Below, piece by piece: positions 1-8,889 of a stretch of DNA of 15,570 bases. Position numbers and translations under genes: made by a program. A model generated the notes under the pieces. It was not told the origin of the DNA, searched no databases, and saw only the letters and a program-made list of their open reading frames with translations. Positions within the stretch are counted from its first letter, which is position 1. The number at the start of each line of letters is the position of its first letter. This DNA is from Mycobacterium sp. (GTDB taxonomy: Bacteria; Actinomycetota; Actinomycetes; Mycobacteriales; Mycobacteriaceae), in contig VERS01000004.1 of assembly GCA_018882545.1 (NCBI GenBank), positions 1-15,570 on the forward strand, in the 5' to 3' direction.

Positions 1-1251
1 CCCGCCGCTGCGACGCTGGTGTCAGCCTTGAAGAGCCGGTTCGACCTGCCGGTGCATGTGCACACCCATGACACCCCCGGCGGTCAACTGGCGAGCTACC
101 TGGCGGCCTGGCAGGCCGGCGCCGATGCCGTGGACGGCGCCGCCGCCCCACTCTCGGGCACCACCAGCCAGCCCGCGCTGAGTGCGATCGTGGCTGCGGT
201 GGCGAACACACCGCGTGACACCGGCTTATCGCTGACCGAGGTCACCGACCTCGAGCCGTACTGGGAGACGCTGCGAAAGGTGTACGGCGCCTTCGACTCC
301 GGGCTTCCCGCCCCGACCGGGCGGGTCTACCACCACGAGATCCCAGGTGGGCAATTGTCGAATCTACGCCAGCAGGCGATCGCGCTCGGCCTGGGGGACC
401 GCTTCGAGGAGATCGAGGCGAACTACGCCGCCGCGGACCGGATTCTGGGCCGACTGGTCAAGGTGACACCGTCCTCGAAAGTAGTCGGCGATCTGGCCTT
501 GGCCCTGGTCGGTGGCGGGGTGTCGGCCGAGGAGTTCGCCGCCGACCCGGCCCGGTTCGACATCCCCGATTCGGTGATCGGTTTCCTGCGAGGTGAGTTG
601 GGCGAACCGGCGGGCGGTTGGCCGGAACCGTTACGCACCCGGGCGCTGGCCGGTCGGGCGGCCGCCGACCCGCCACCGGAGCTTTCAGCGGCCGACCGGG
701 CCGCCTTGGCCACCGCCGGACCTGACCGCCAGGCCGCCCTGAACCGGCTGCTTTTCCCCGGCCCCACCAAGGAATTCGAGGCACACCGGGACCTCTTCGG
801 TGACACCTCCCGGCTCAGCGCCAACCAGTTCTTCCATGGCCTGCGCCGTGGCGAGGAGAACCGGGTCCAACTGGGACAGGGAGTGCAACTGCTGATCGGA
901 CTGGAAGCTGTCTCCGATCCCGACGAGCGCGGAATGCGCACGGTGATGTGTCTCATCAACGGCCAACTGCGGCCCATCCAGGTCCGCGACCGCAGCGTCA
1001 GGGCGTCGATCCCTACCGCCGAGAAAGCCGACCCGGCCAACTCCGATCACCTCGCCGCTCCGTTCTCCGGGGTGGTCACCCTCGCGGTGAGCGAGGGCGA
1101 TGAGATCAGCGCCGGGCAGGCTGTCGCCACCATCGAGGCAATGAAGATGGAGGCAGCGATCACCGCACCAAAAGCCGGTGTGGTGCAACGGATCGCCGTC
1201 GGTCCCATCGCCCAGGTGGAGGGCGGCGACCTGCTGGTGGTGCTGCGGTGA
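1..1251 (+). CDS. pyc: Pyruvate carboxylase, C-terminal part (5' end outside window)
   Basis: This is the C-terminal part of a biotin-dependent carboxylase that makes oxaloacetate from pyruvate, an anaplerotic cytoplasmic enzyme. The frame is open from base 1, so the biotin carboxylase and early carboxyltransferase parts lie upstream of the window. Visible are the metal-binding HTHD of the carboxyltransferase barrel (bases 61-72), the conserved run DAVDGAAAPLSGTTSQP just after it, and the carboxyltransferase/allosteric-linker region with HEIPGGQLSNLR and VTPSSKVVGDLAL. A C-terminal biotinyl domain carries EAMKMEA, with the biotin-accepting lysine codon at 1144-1146. The gene ends with TGA at 1249-1251. 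Oxaloacetate decarboxylase alpha subunit shares the barrel, but the domain order and sequence fit pyruvate carboxylase well. The truncation comes only from the window edge. Confidence 0.95.
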   Translation, partial: PAAATLVSALKSRFDLPVHVHTHDTPGGQLASYLAAWQAGADAVDGAAAPLSGTTSQPALSAIVAAVANTPRDTGLSLTEVTDLEPYWETLRKVYGAFDSGLPAPTGRVYHHEIPGGQLSNLRQQAIALGLGDRFEEIEANYAAADRILGRLVKVTPSSKVVGDLALALVGGGVSAEEFAADPARFDIPDSVIGFLRGELGEPAGGWPEPLRTRALAGRAAADPPPELSAADRAALATAGPDRQAALNRLLFPGPTKEFEAHRDLFGDTSRLSANQFFHGLRRGEENRVQLGQGVQLLIGLEAVSDPDERGMRTVMCLINGQLRPIQVRDRSVRASIPTAEKADPANSDHLAAPFSGVVTLAVSEGDEISAGQAVATIEAMKMEAAITAPKAGVVQRIAVGPIAQVEGGDLLVVLR

Positions 1252-1290
1252 ACCGGTGCACCGAAGAGCGTGCGGACAGGTATTGCGCGC

Positions 1291-1307
1291 AGCCCCGGCA
1301 GGGGGCT
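1291..1307 (+). terminator. Possible weak terminator hairpin after pyc
   Basis: A short hairpin lies 39 bases after the pyc stop: AGCCCC (1291-1296) pairs with GGGGCT (1302-1307) around a 5-base loop. The downstream sequence is only mildly T-rich (1316-1329) and has no clean U-tract. It could separate pyc transcription from the riboswitch transcript, but the support is modest. Confidence 0.3.
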
Positions 1308-1360
1308 AACGTGCATTTGTCCTCTTATTGAGGTGCAACAACTGAATACACCTACGAGTC

Positions 1361-1550
1361 GCGCCGGGAGAGTCCCGCACATCCGGCGGGCGCCGCAGGA
1401 GCAAATCCTCCCCAGGAAACTCTCAGGCACCGGTACCGCCGCGACGAGGTACCTCTGGAAAGCAGTCGGCCACGCCAGGCCCGGCTCACCGACGGGGCAG
1501 GCGGCCCATCCCGGGCCGTGAAAACTCTCAGGTCAATCGACAGAGCGGGG
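1361..1550 (+). promoter_or_regulatory. Tandem glycine riboswitch (gcvT-type), two aptamer-like cores
   Basis: This is the 5' leader of the downstream MTHFR-like gene and matches the glycine (gcvT) riboswitch class. Aptamer 1 (about 1361-1463) has GGGAGAG at 1366-1372, the core CGCCGCAGGAGCAA at 1391-1404, CTCTCAGGCA at 1420-1429 and the closing CTCTGGAAAGC at 1452-1462. Aptamer 2 (about 1464-1550) has the core CACCGACGGGGCAGG at 1487-1501, CTCTCAGG at 1525-1532 and GACAGAGCGGGG at 1539-1550. These conserved blocks, in this order and twice in a row, are the reason for the call. Aptamer 2 has a less canonical 5' strand (no clear GAGAG), so it may be a weaker or degenerate binding unit. Glycine riboswitches usually activate glycine-use genes; this one sits in front of an MTHFR-like gene, not gcvT. 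Confidence 0.92.
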
Positions 1551-1598
1551 AGGCGCCCTGTTGGCGGCGCCCCGCGCCCGAGAGACCTGAGGTAACCC
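1525..1598 (+). promoter_or_regulatory. Riboswitch expression platform: RBS sequestration switch
   Basis: The ribosome binding region GACCTGAG (1584-1591) is a perfect 8-nt reverse complement of CTCAGGTC (1527-1534), which is part of the conserved core of aptamer 2. Position 1592 can add a G-U pair with 1526. Between the two strands is a hairpin, GGCGCC at 1552-1557 with GGCGCC at 1566-1571, lengthened by 1549-1550 with 1572-1573; it would bring the strands together. There is no U-tract, so control looks translational: with glycine bound, the core is held in the aptamer and the RBS is free; without it, the RBS is paired. The ON-switch direction is inferred from this geometry. Confidence 0.7.
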
Positions 1599-2522
1599 AT
1601 GTCTGAGTCGAACGTCTCCCTACTCCCCACCACACCGCCCGCTGCACTCGCGTCGTCGGCCTCCGAAGCTGTTCGTCATGCGCTGCAGAATGCCGGTTAC
1701 GAAGTCCTGCCGCTGCGCGGCGCTGAGGAGAAAGTTCTCGCCAGCGTTCCCCGCGAGTTGCCGCTGTCGGTCACGATGACGGCCACCAAAGGTCTTCACG
1801 CGACAATCGATCTGGCGGAGCGTCTGACGCGGCACGGATACCGGGTCACGCCGCATATCGCCGCGCGGATGGTCCGCGACAGAGCCGAACTGGCCGATGT
1901 CGTCGACCGGTTGGCCGCCAATAGGATCGACAGCATCTTCGTCATCGCCGGTGATGTGCCCACAGCGGCCGGATCATTCAGCGACTCCATCGAACTGCTC
2001 GACACGCTGGCGACCACCGGACACCACTTCACCCGGATCGGCGTCGGCGGGTATCCCGAAGGTCACGGCACCCTGAGCCCGCAGGCGATCGCCAGCGCCC
2101 TTGACCGCAAGGCTCATCTCGCCACTTACATCGTCACCCAGATGTGTTTCCGCAGCGAGACCACAGTTGCCTGGGCGCGGGGACTACGGCGGCGCGGCAT
2201 CACCCTGCCGGTGTATGCCGGGCTACCCGGTGCTGTGACCCGCCAGAAACTGGTCCGGATCTCCGCCAGCCTCGGCCTTGGGCCCTCTGCCCGCTATCTG
2301 CTCAAACAGAACAACCTGCTGCTGCGGTTCTTCCTGCCCGGCGGATACCGGCCGGACCGCCTGGTGACCGGACTCGGTTCCAGTCTGACCGGGCCCGCCC
2401 CGGCCGTGGCGGGCCTGCACTTGTTCACCTTCAACGAACTGGCCCGGACCGAAGCCTGGCGGCAGGCCTGGCTCACCCGGTTGCGCTGGCGGGGCAACCT
2501 CACGCCTGTCGAAGCCGCGTGA
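1599..2522 (+). CDS. Methylenetetrahydrofolate reductase-like protein (mycobacterial, flavin-free type)
   Basis: A 307-residue TIM-barrel protein of the MTHFR superfamily, expected to reduce 5,10-methylene-THF to 5-methyl-THF for methionine synthesis. Barrel landmarks are PHIAAR (residues 85-90), the GD pair at 118-119 (equivalent of E. coli Asp120), GYPEGH (151-156), TQ at 180-181 (equivalent of Gln183) and PVYAGLP (204-210). The N-terminal FEFFPP motif carrying the Glu28 proton donor of canonical MetF is absent; instead the first strand reads LPLSVTMTATKG. This fits the divergent mycobacterial MTHFRs (Rv2172c type), which from memory work with NADH and lack FAD. The ATG at 1599 has GAGG six bases upstream and directly follows the glycine riboswitch. 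The 3' end lies next to the convergent HAD pseudogene. Exact substrate use is inferred from family membership. Confidence 0.85.
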   Translation: MSESNVSLLPTTPPAALASSASEAVRHALQNAGYEVLPLRGAEEKVLASVPRELPLSVTMTATKGLHATIDLAERLTRHGYRVTPHIAARMVRDRAELADVVDRLAANRIDSIFVIAGDVPTAAGSFSDSIELLDTLATTGHHFTRIGVGGYPEGHGTLSPQAIASALDRKAHLATYIVTQMCFRSETTVAWARGLRRRGITLPVYAGLPGAVTRQKLVRISASLGLGPSARYLLKQNNLLLRFFLPGGYRPDRLVTGLGSSLTGPAPAVAGLHLFTFNELARTEAWRQAWLTRLRWRGNLTPVEAA

Positions 2523-2549
2523 TTCTTCCGAGCATGCTGTCCCCATGGG

Positions 2550-3395
2550 TCACTGCGGTGCGAAGATTTCCGTCCAGTCGTCCTTCATACTGACGACGGT
2601 CCAGCCCCGCTGCGGGGGCCTCCTTCAGTGCGGACACCAATGTTCCGCTACTGGTGGTGTTTTGGTCGTACTGGTATTCCCGGGCACCGTCGGTGTGATG
2701 GATGAGGATCCCGAGGCTAGGCCGGGGATTGTCGATGGTGGTGTATTGCAGCATCTGCTTGTCGCCGTCGCTGTTGCCGACCGCGAGGATCGGCCGCCGG
2801 CCGAGGAACTCGTGGATGCCGGCGGGCTTGCCAGCCTTGTCGTCGACGAAGAGATAGTCCAAGGTCTTGACCAGAACCGGCCCGGTGTCGCGCAATTCAT
2901 AGGTCACTCGCCCGGTGTAGCCGACGACCTGCTCCGGGGGGATGCCGTAGACCCGTTCGCTCCACGCGCGCATGAAGTCCGCGCCGCCTCCGGAGACGAT
3001 GAAGGTCTTGAACCCGTTGGCGCGCAGGTAACCCAGCAGCTCCTGCATCGGCTTATAGGTCCGTTGGTCGTAGGGTCGGTCGAACTTCGGGTGCTTGGCC
3101 GTCCCGATCCAGCCGCCCACCCGGTCGGCGAACTCGTCGGTGGTCATCCCGGAATGGGTCAGTGCGACGATCCGCAGCAGACCGTCGTGACGGGGCCCGG
3201 CGAGCAGTGTCGCGGTGTCGCCGTCCAGCAGGGCCCGCACCATCGGATCCTGCTTGAGCGTGGGCTGCTCAGCGACCGGTCCAGGACTGCAGCGGGTTGG
3301 CCGAGTTTACCGACCGACCAGGTCGCCGCGAGCACGATGAATAGCCAGAGGAACGCGTGCGGGGCAAGACGTCGACTGAGTGCCATGAACAGCAT
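2550..3395 (-). pseudogene. HAD-family phosphatase pseudogene (deletion plus two frameshifts)
   Basis: This is the remains of a secreted or membrane-anchored haloacid-dehalogenase-type phosphohydrolase. The 5' end at 3395 (RBS GAGGG) encodes a hydrophobic leader, MALSRRLAPHAFLWLFIVLA. A tandem 4-bp repeat, ACCG ACCG at 3309-3316, then shifts the frame; removing one copy restores a reading into the family's start, NPLQSW (3281-3298). The expected segment with the nucleophile motif DxDGTLW is missing, and sequence resumes in a third frame at EQPTLKQDPM. The longest open part (2500-3243) retains SGGG (HAD motif II region), DDKAGKP and GNSDGD. Near the end, about 2602-2622, a further shift follows ALKEAPAAG; the ancestral tail GWTVVSMKDDWTEIFAPQ and its stop (2550-2552) are in another frame. 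Without motif I the product cannot be a working HAD phosphatase. Confidence 0.85.
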
Positions 3396-3479
3396 TGTCC
3401 CTCGGATTTGCTGGAACAGCAGGTTTGCGTCGCTTTGCACGCGTTGACCAGCGATCGCCGCGGGAAGAGCAGCTGACCC

Positions 3480-5654
<2,175 letters not shown>

Positions 5655-5713
5655 TGTGACTCCCCTGGGTATCTGCCACCCGTGGATTCGCCGCGGGCTG
5701 TGGACGCGACCTC

Positions 5714-5719
5714 ACGCTA
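5714..5719 (-). promoter_or_regulatory. Candidate -10 element for GSIII gene
   Basis: On the minus strand 5719-5714 reads TAGCGT, matching the actinobacterial TANNNT -10. It lies 60 bases before the TTG start. No good -35 is found at 17-18 bases, which would suit an activator-dependent promoter; the candidate GlnR half-sites begin 11 bases upstream of it. Confidence 0.35.
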
Positions 5720-5729
5720 GGAAGCCTCG

Positions 5730-5756
5730 ATTCCGAACGTGTTACGTGGGAGTTAG
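5730..5756 (-). promoter_or_regulatory. Candidate GlnR box in the glnN/gcvT intergenic region
   Basis: Read on the minus strand, 5756-5730 is CTAAC-n6-GTAAC-n6-GGAAT, three half-sites with exact 6-base spacers. The first two give the AC-n9-AC spacing typical of actinobacterial GlnR operators (GTnAC-n6-GAAAC type). The third half-site is weak. The site faces the GSIII gene, just upstream of its candidate -10, as expected for a nitrogen-limitation activator. It is a pattern match only. Confidence 0.4.
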
Positions 5757-5832
5757 CGATGAAGTTCGGTATGGCGCCGGGCCGTGACCGGTGGCCTGCC
5801 TGTCCGATCGCGCCGGGCGGGCGGTCGATCCG

Positions 5833-5838
5833 TAGCAT
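5833..5838 (+). promoter_or_regulatory. Candidate -10 element for gcvT
   Basis: TAGCAT at 5833-5838 matches TANNNT and would put transcription start near 5845, about 40 bases before the gcvT ATG. The -35 region is GC-rich and not recognisable. No riboswitch-like blocks are seen in this leader. Confidence 0.25.
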
Positions 5839-5886
5839 TGACGTCCTGCCCGCGGCGGGGAGCCCACTGAACCGAGGAGATCACCC

Positions 5887-7008
5887 ATGACCGGCAGCGA
5901 AACCGGCGCGACCGGCACCTCGCCGTTGCTCGGCGAGCATCGTGCGCTGGGAGCGTCGTTCACCGACTTCGCCGGATGGCAGATGCCGCTGAAGTACTCC
6001 AGCGAACTCGCCGAGCACCATGCGGTGCGCACCGCTGTGGGCCTCTTTGACCTGTCGCATATGGGCGAGATCGACGTCAGCGGCCCCGATGCCGCCGCAC
6101 TGCTCGACTACGCCCTCGTCGGCGAGTTATCCAAAGTCGCCGTCGGCAGAGCGAAGTACTCGCTGATCTGTGACGTGGAGGGCGGAGTCATCGACGATCT
6201 GGTCGTCTACCGACTCGCCGATGACCACTTCCTGGTGGTCGCCAACGCAGCCAACTACCGGTCTGTGCACCAGGAGATCAGCAGCCGCGCAGCCGCATTC
6301 GACGTCACCGTCGCCGACAGGTCAGAGCAGTCCGCGCTGATCGCCGTGCAGGGACCCAAGGCCCAGGACGTGGTGAGCTCCCTGGTCCCCGACAGCGCAC
6401 TGGTCGCCGACCTGAAGTACTACGCCAGCACGCCGGCCGTGGTGGCCGGCATCGACGTGCTGCTGGCCCGCACCGGCTACACCGGCGAGGACGGGTTCGA
6501 GCTCTACGTGCCCAACGATCAGGCGCCTGCCCTGTGGAGGGCATTGCTCGAGGCCGTCACCGAGCGCGGTGGTCTGGCGGCCGGACTGGCGTGCCGCGAC
6601 ACCCTCCGGCTGGAGGCCGGGATGGCGCTCTACGGACACGAACTGACCCTGGACACCAGTCCCTACGAAGCGGGGCTGGGCAAGGTCGTCCGGCTGGACA
6701 AGGACTTCGTCGGACGGGAGGCGCTGGCGTCGCTGTCCCGGCAGCCGGTCGACCGGGTGCTGGTCGGCCTCCGCGGTGAAGGTCGGCGGGCGGCACGGGC
6801 CGGCTATCCGGTGTGCGACGCCGCCGGGCAGAACGTGGTGGGCACCGTCACCTCGGGAGCGCTTTCGCCGACCCTCGGCTATCCGATCGCGCTCGCCTAC
6901 GTCGACGCCGGGCTGGCCGAGCCGGGCACCGCACTGACTGTGGACGTCCGCGGCCGCAAGGAGCCCTTCGTCGTCGTCGCCTTCCCCTTCTACCGGCGGG
7001 CCGGCTAA
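5887..7008 (+). CDS. gcvT: Aminomethyltransferase, T-protein of the glycine cleavage system
   Basis: A 373-residue, full-length T-protein. It takes the aminomethyl group from lipoylated H-protein to tetrahydrofolate, releasing ammonia and making 5,10-methylene-THF in the cytoplasm. Family landmarks in order: DFAGWQMPL near the N-terminus, DLSHMGE (about 54-60), a GGVIDDLVVY stretch holding the folate-binding aspartate region (about 99-108), IAVQGP, the diagnostic RTGYTGEDGFELYVP (about 196-210), then RDTLRLEAGMALYGHEL and PYEAGLGKVV, with a C-terminal barrel domain. The ATG has GAGGAGA six bases upstream. Genes for P- and H-proteins are not in the window, so it must act with products made elsewhere. 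Its stop overlaps the convergent TVP38 gene by four bases. A related folate-dependent demethylase role is less likely given the canonical length and motifs. Confidence 0.95.
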   Translation: MTGSETGATGTSPLLGEHRALGASFTDFAGWQMPLKYSSELAEHHAVRTAVGLFDLSHMGEIDVSGPDAAALLDYALVGELSKVAVGRAKYSLICDVEGGVIDDLVVYRLADDHFLVVANAANYRSVHQEISSRAAAFDVTVADRSEQSALIAVQGPKAQDVVSSLVPDSALVADLKYYASTPAVVAGIDVLLARTGYTGEDGFELYVPNDQAPALWRALLEAVTERGGLAAGLACRDTLRLEAGMALYGHELTLDTSPYEAGLGKVVRLDKDFVGREALASLSRQPVDRVLVGLRGEGRRAARAGYPVCDAAGQNVVGTVTSGALSPTLGYPIALAYVDAGLAEPGTALTVDVRGRKEPFVVVAFPFYRRAG

Positions 7009-7700
7009 CCCGTCGGGTCGCGGCGGGTTCGCCAACCGCGGTACCCGCGATGCACGGCGAACGCTCCGATGATCGCGGTGATGCACCAGACCGCGACGGC
7101 GGCGTAGGCCAGCGGCGAACTCAGGTCCGAGATCGACGCGCCCAGCGCGGTGTAGACGAACGCCCGTGGCATCGAGCCGATGAACGCACCGATCGCCATC
7201 TGCCACAGCGGTATTCCGAACGCGCCGAAGGTGTAGGAGGCCATCGCATCGGAGATGCCCGGGATGAACCGCTGACCGACGACCGCCCACAGGCCGCGCC
7301 GTTTGATCTGGGTGTCGATGCGTTCGGCCCACTGCGTTCCGATCAGCGCCCGGGCGCTGTCGCGTCCGGCGCGGCGGCCGATGAGGGCGGCAATGGTCGC
7401 TGTGAGAACCGTCGAGCACAGAGTCACCGCCGTTCCCAGCACCGGGCCGAACAGGAACCCGCTGCCGGCTGCAAGTAGTGGCCCCGGCACGAAAATCGAC
7501 GCCAGCAGCGCTGAAACCGGGATGTAGACCAGCGGCGCAACCGGCCCGGCGCCGGCCACCGCGGCCCGGACCGCCTCGACGTCGATGACTCGTCTGATCG
7601 CAACCAGATAAAACAGCGTGAGCAGGAACGCGGCGAACACCGCCAGCCGCAGGATGTGCGGCCGTCGGCTGGCCGTCGGGGCATCCTGGAAGTCGGTCAC
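7005..7700 (-). CDS. TVP38/TMEM64 (VTT-domain) membrane protein
   Basis: A 231-residue integral membrane protein of the TVP38/TMEM64 or DedA-like (VTT domain) family, a group linked to lipid scrambling or transport; the substrate of this one is unknown. A first membrane helix spans about 16-35. The VTT domain follows, with FVPGPLL (70-76), GFLFGPVLGT (81-90), a GRRAGRDSAR loop (108-117) and RFIPGISDAMASYTFGAFGI (144-163), then GSMPRAFVYTALGAS (175-189). A last helix covers about 197-217 and the tail is basic. The start is GTG at 7700, four bases after the stop of the HadAB-like gene, so it is probably translationally coupled in a two-gene operon. Its 3' end meets gcvT convergently. Confidence 0.88.
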   Translation of the reverse strand: MTDFQDAPTASRRPHILRLAVFAAFLLTLFYLVAIRRVIDVEAVRAAVAGAGPVAPLVYIPVSALLASIFVPGPLLAAGSGFLFGPVLGTAVTLCSTVLTATIAALIGRRAGRDSARALIGTQWAERIDTQIKRRGLWAVVGQRFIPGISDAMASYTFGAFGIPLWQMAIGAFIGSMPRAFVYTALGASISDLSSPLAYAAVAVWCITAIIGAFAVHRGYRGWRTRRDPTG

Positions 7701-7704
7701 GGCT

Positions 7705-8733
7705 TCAGCGGAAACGGATGTCCATCGTCGCCAGGCCGAAGATCTTGCGGCCGTCGGACTTGGCGCCGACGAGCACGACGCCCGTGCGGGTTTCGGGGTT
7801 CAGCGCTTTGACCCTGCCGTGGAACTCGATGTCGGCGCCCTCGGCGGCGGAGACCACCGCCGGGGCGGACAGTCGCACCGCGTAGCGGGTCACCGCGCCC
7901 GGATCGCCCGACCAGGCCGAGACGAACCCGGCTCCCAGCCCCATCGTGAGCATGCCGTGGGCGATCACGTCGGGCAGCCCGGCCAGTTTGGCGATGCCCT
8001 CGTCCCAGTGGATCGGGTTGGCGTCACCGGCGACACCGGCGTAGTTGACCAGATCTCCGCGCGAGAGCCGGGTGTGGTGCACCGGCAATTCGTCCCCGAC
8101 GGCCAGGTCGTCGAAAGACGGTGTCCCCAGGAAGCGTTCGGTGTCCGCGGCGATCCGGACCTCACTGTCGGGACGTACTGTCTTCTCGTAGTCCGCCCCG
8201 GCAGCGTCGATGCTCATGATGTCGACGTCGTGCATCATCGCCTTCTGCACGGCCGCCTTCACACCCGGGTTGATGTCCTCGGCGGTGACGCCGACGACGG
8301 TGGTGTGCAGGGTGTGCACCCGTTCCCCGGCGGCGTCGGTGAAGGTGTTGGTGACGGTGATGAGATCCCGGCCGGCGATGCGGCGCACCGAGGTCAGTTC
8401 GACGTCGATCTTGAGTTCGTCGCCGGCCACGATCGGGCGGTGCTGCTCGAAGACCTCTTCGGTCTGCATGTAGGTGTCGTAGCCGACGACCACCGACTCG
8501 AACATCCGCCGGTTGCAGGACATCCCCGGGGTGGAGGTGAAGGTGAGCGGCGCCACCAGGCCCGGGTAGCCCAGATCGGCCGCGGCGGCGAGGTCCCAGT
8601 GGGCGGGGTGGTAATCCTGCACCGCCCGGGCGTATTCGCGAACCTTCTCGCGGCCGACGAGGTAGGTGCCGTCCATCTCGTAGTAGTGGCCGACCCGGGC
8701 TTCGAGTGCAGGGGTCTCGGATGCTGCAGTCAT
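7705..8733 (-). CDS. Fused HadA/HadB-like (3R)-hydroxyacyl dehydratase (MaoC double hot dog)
   Basis: A double hot-dog dehydratase in which the N-terminal half resembles mycobacterial HadA and the C-terminal half HadB, the FAS-II subunits that dehydrate 3-hydroxyacyl-ACP during mycolic acid elongation. The HadA-like half has REKVREYARAVQ and LGYPGLVAPLTF; the HadB-like half has LVNYAGVAGDANPIHW and IAHGMLTMGLGAGF. The catalytic Asp/His pair of the hydratase motif is D237 and H242 (counted from this start). The N-half keeps an equivalent D40/H45 pair. I chose ATG 8733; an in-frame GTG at 8745 with GAGGAG three bases before it is the alternative, and a still longer form from 8772 would run into the candidate promoter. 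It is a stand-alone relative of hadABC; it could serve a specialised fatty-acid substrate. The TVP38 gene follows by four bases. Confidence 0.9.
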   Translation of the reverse strand: MTAASETPALEARVGHYYEMDGTYLVGREKVREYARAVQDYHPAHWDLAAAADLGYPGLVAPLTFTSTPGMSCNRRMFESVVVGYDTYMQTEEVFEQHRPIVAGDELKIDVELTSVRRIAGRDLITVTNTFTDAAGERVHTLHTTVVGVTAEDINPGVKAAVQKAMMHDVDIMSIDAAGADYEKTVRPDSEVRIAADTERFLGTPSFDDLAVGDELPVHHTRLSRGDLVNYAGVAGDANPIHWDEGIAKLAGLPDVIAHGMLTMGLGAGFVSAWSGDPGAVTRYAVRLSAPAVVSAAEGADIEFHGRVKALNPETRTGVVLVGAKSDGRKIFGLATMDIRFR

Positions 8734-8770
8734 GAATTCGCCCACTGTCTCCTCGGTTGCCGCACCAAGC

Positions 8771-8776
8771 ACCCTA
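8771..8776 (-). promoter_or_regulatory. Candidate -10 element for the HadAB-like gene
   Basis: On the minus strand 8776-8771 reads TAGGGT (TANNNT). Transcription would start near 8764, about 30 bases before the chosen ATG, leaving GAGGAG in the leader. No clear -35 is visible. If real, it excludes the longest possible start at 8772. Confidence 0.3.
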
Positions 8777-8889
8777 GTGACCCGGCACCGAGCGCGTGGA
8801 GTCCGGTGGCACAGAGTGCGGGATACTCAGGTTGCCGGCCATGCGGTAGAAACGCTGACGGGCGGGTATGCATCGGGAGGAGTACGGCC

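Noticed and set aside
1270..1521. Short open frame in the riboswitch leader
   Set aside because: It overlaps conserved riboswitch blocks, has no RBS and no family resemblance.
8864..8869. GGGTAT, a SigF-type -10 upstream of the SDR
   Set aside because: No proper GTTT-type -35 at 15-17 bases (only GGTAG at 14), and the implied start would lie on the RBS itself.
7618..8889. A long in-frame plus-strand extension upstream of the SDR
   Set aside because: It runs antisense through the HadAB-like gene; the SDR fold begins at the ATG 8890, which has a strong RBS.
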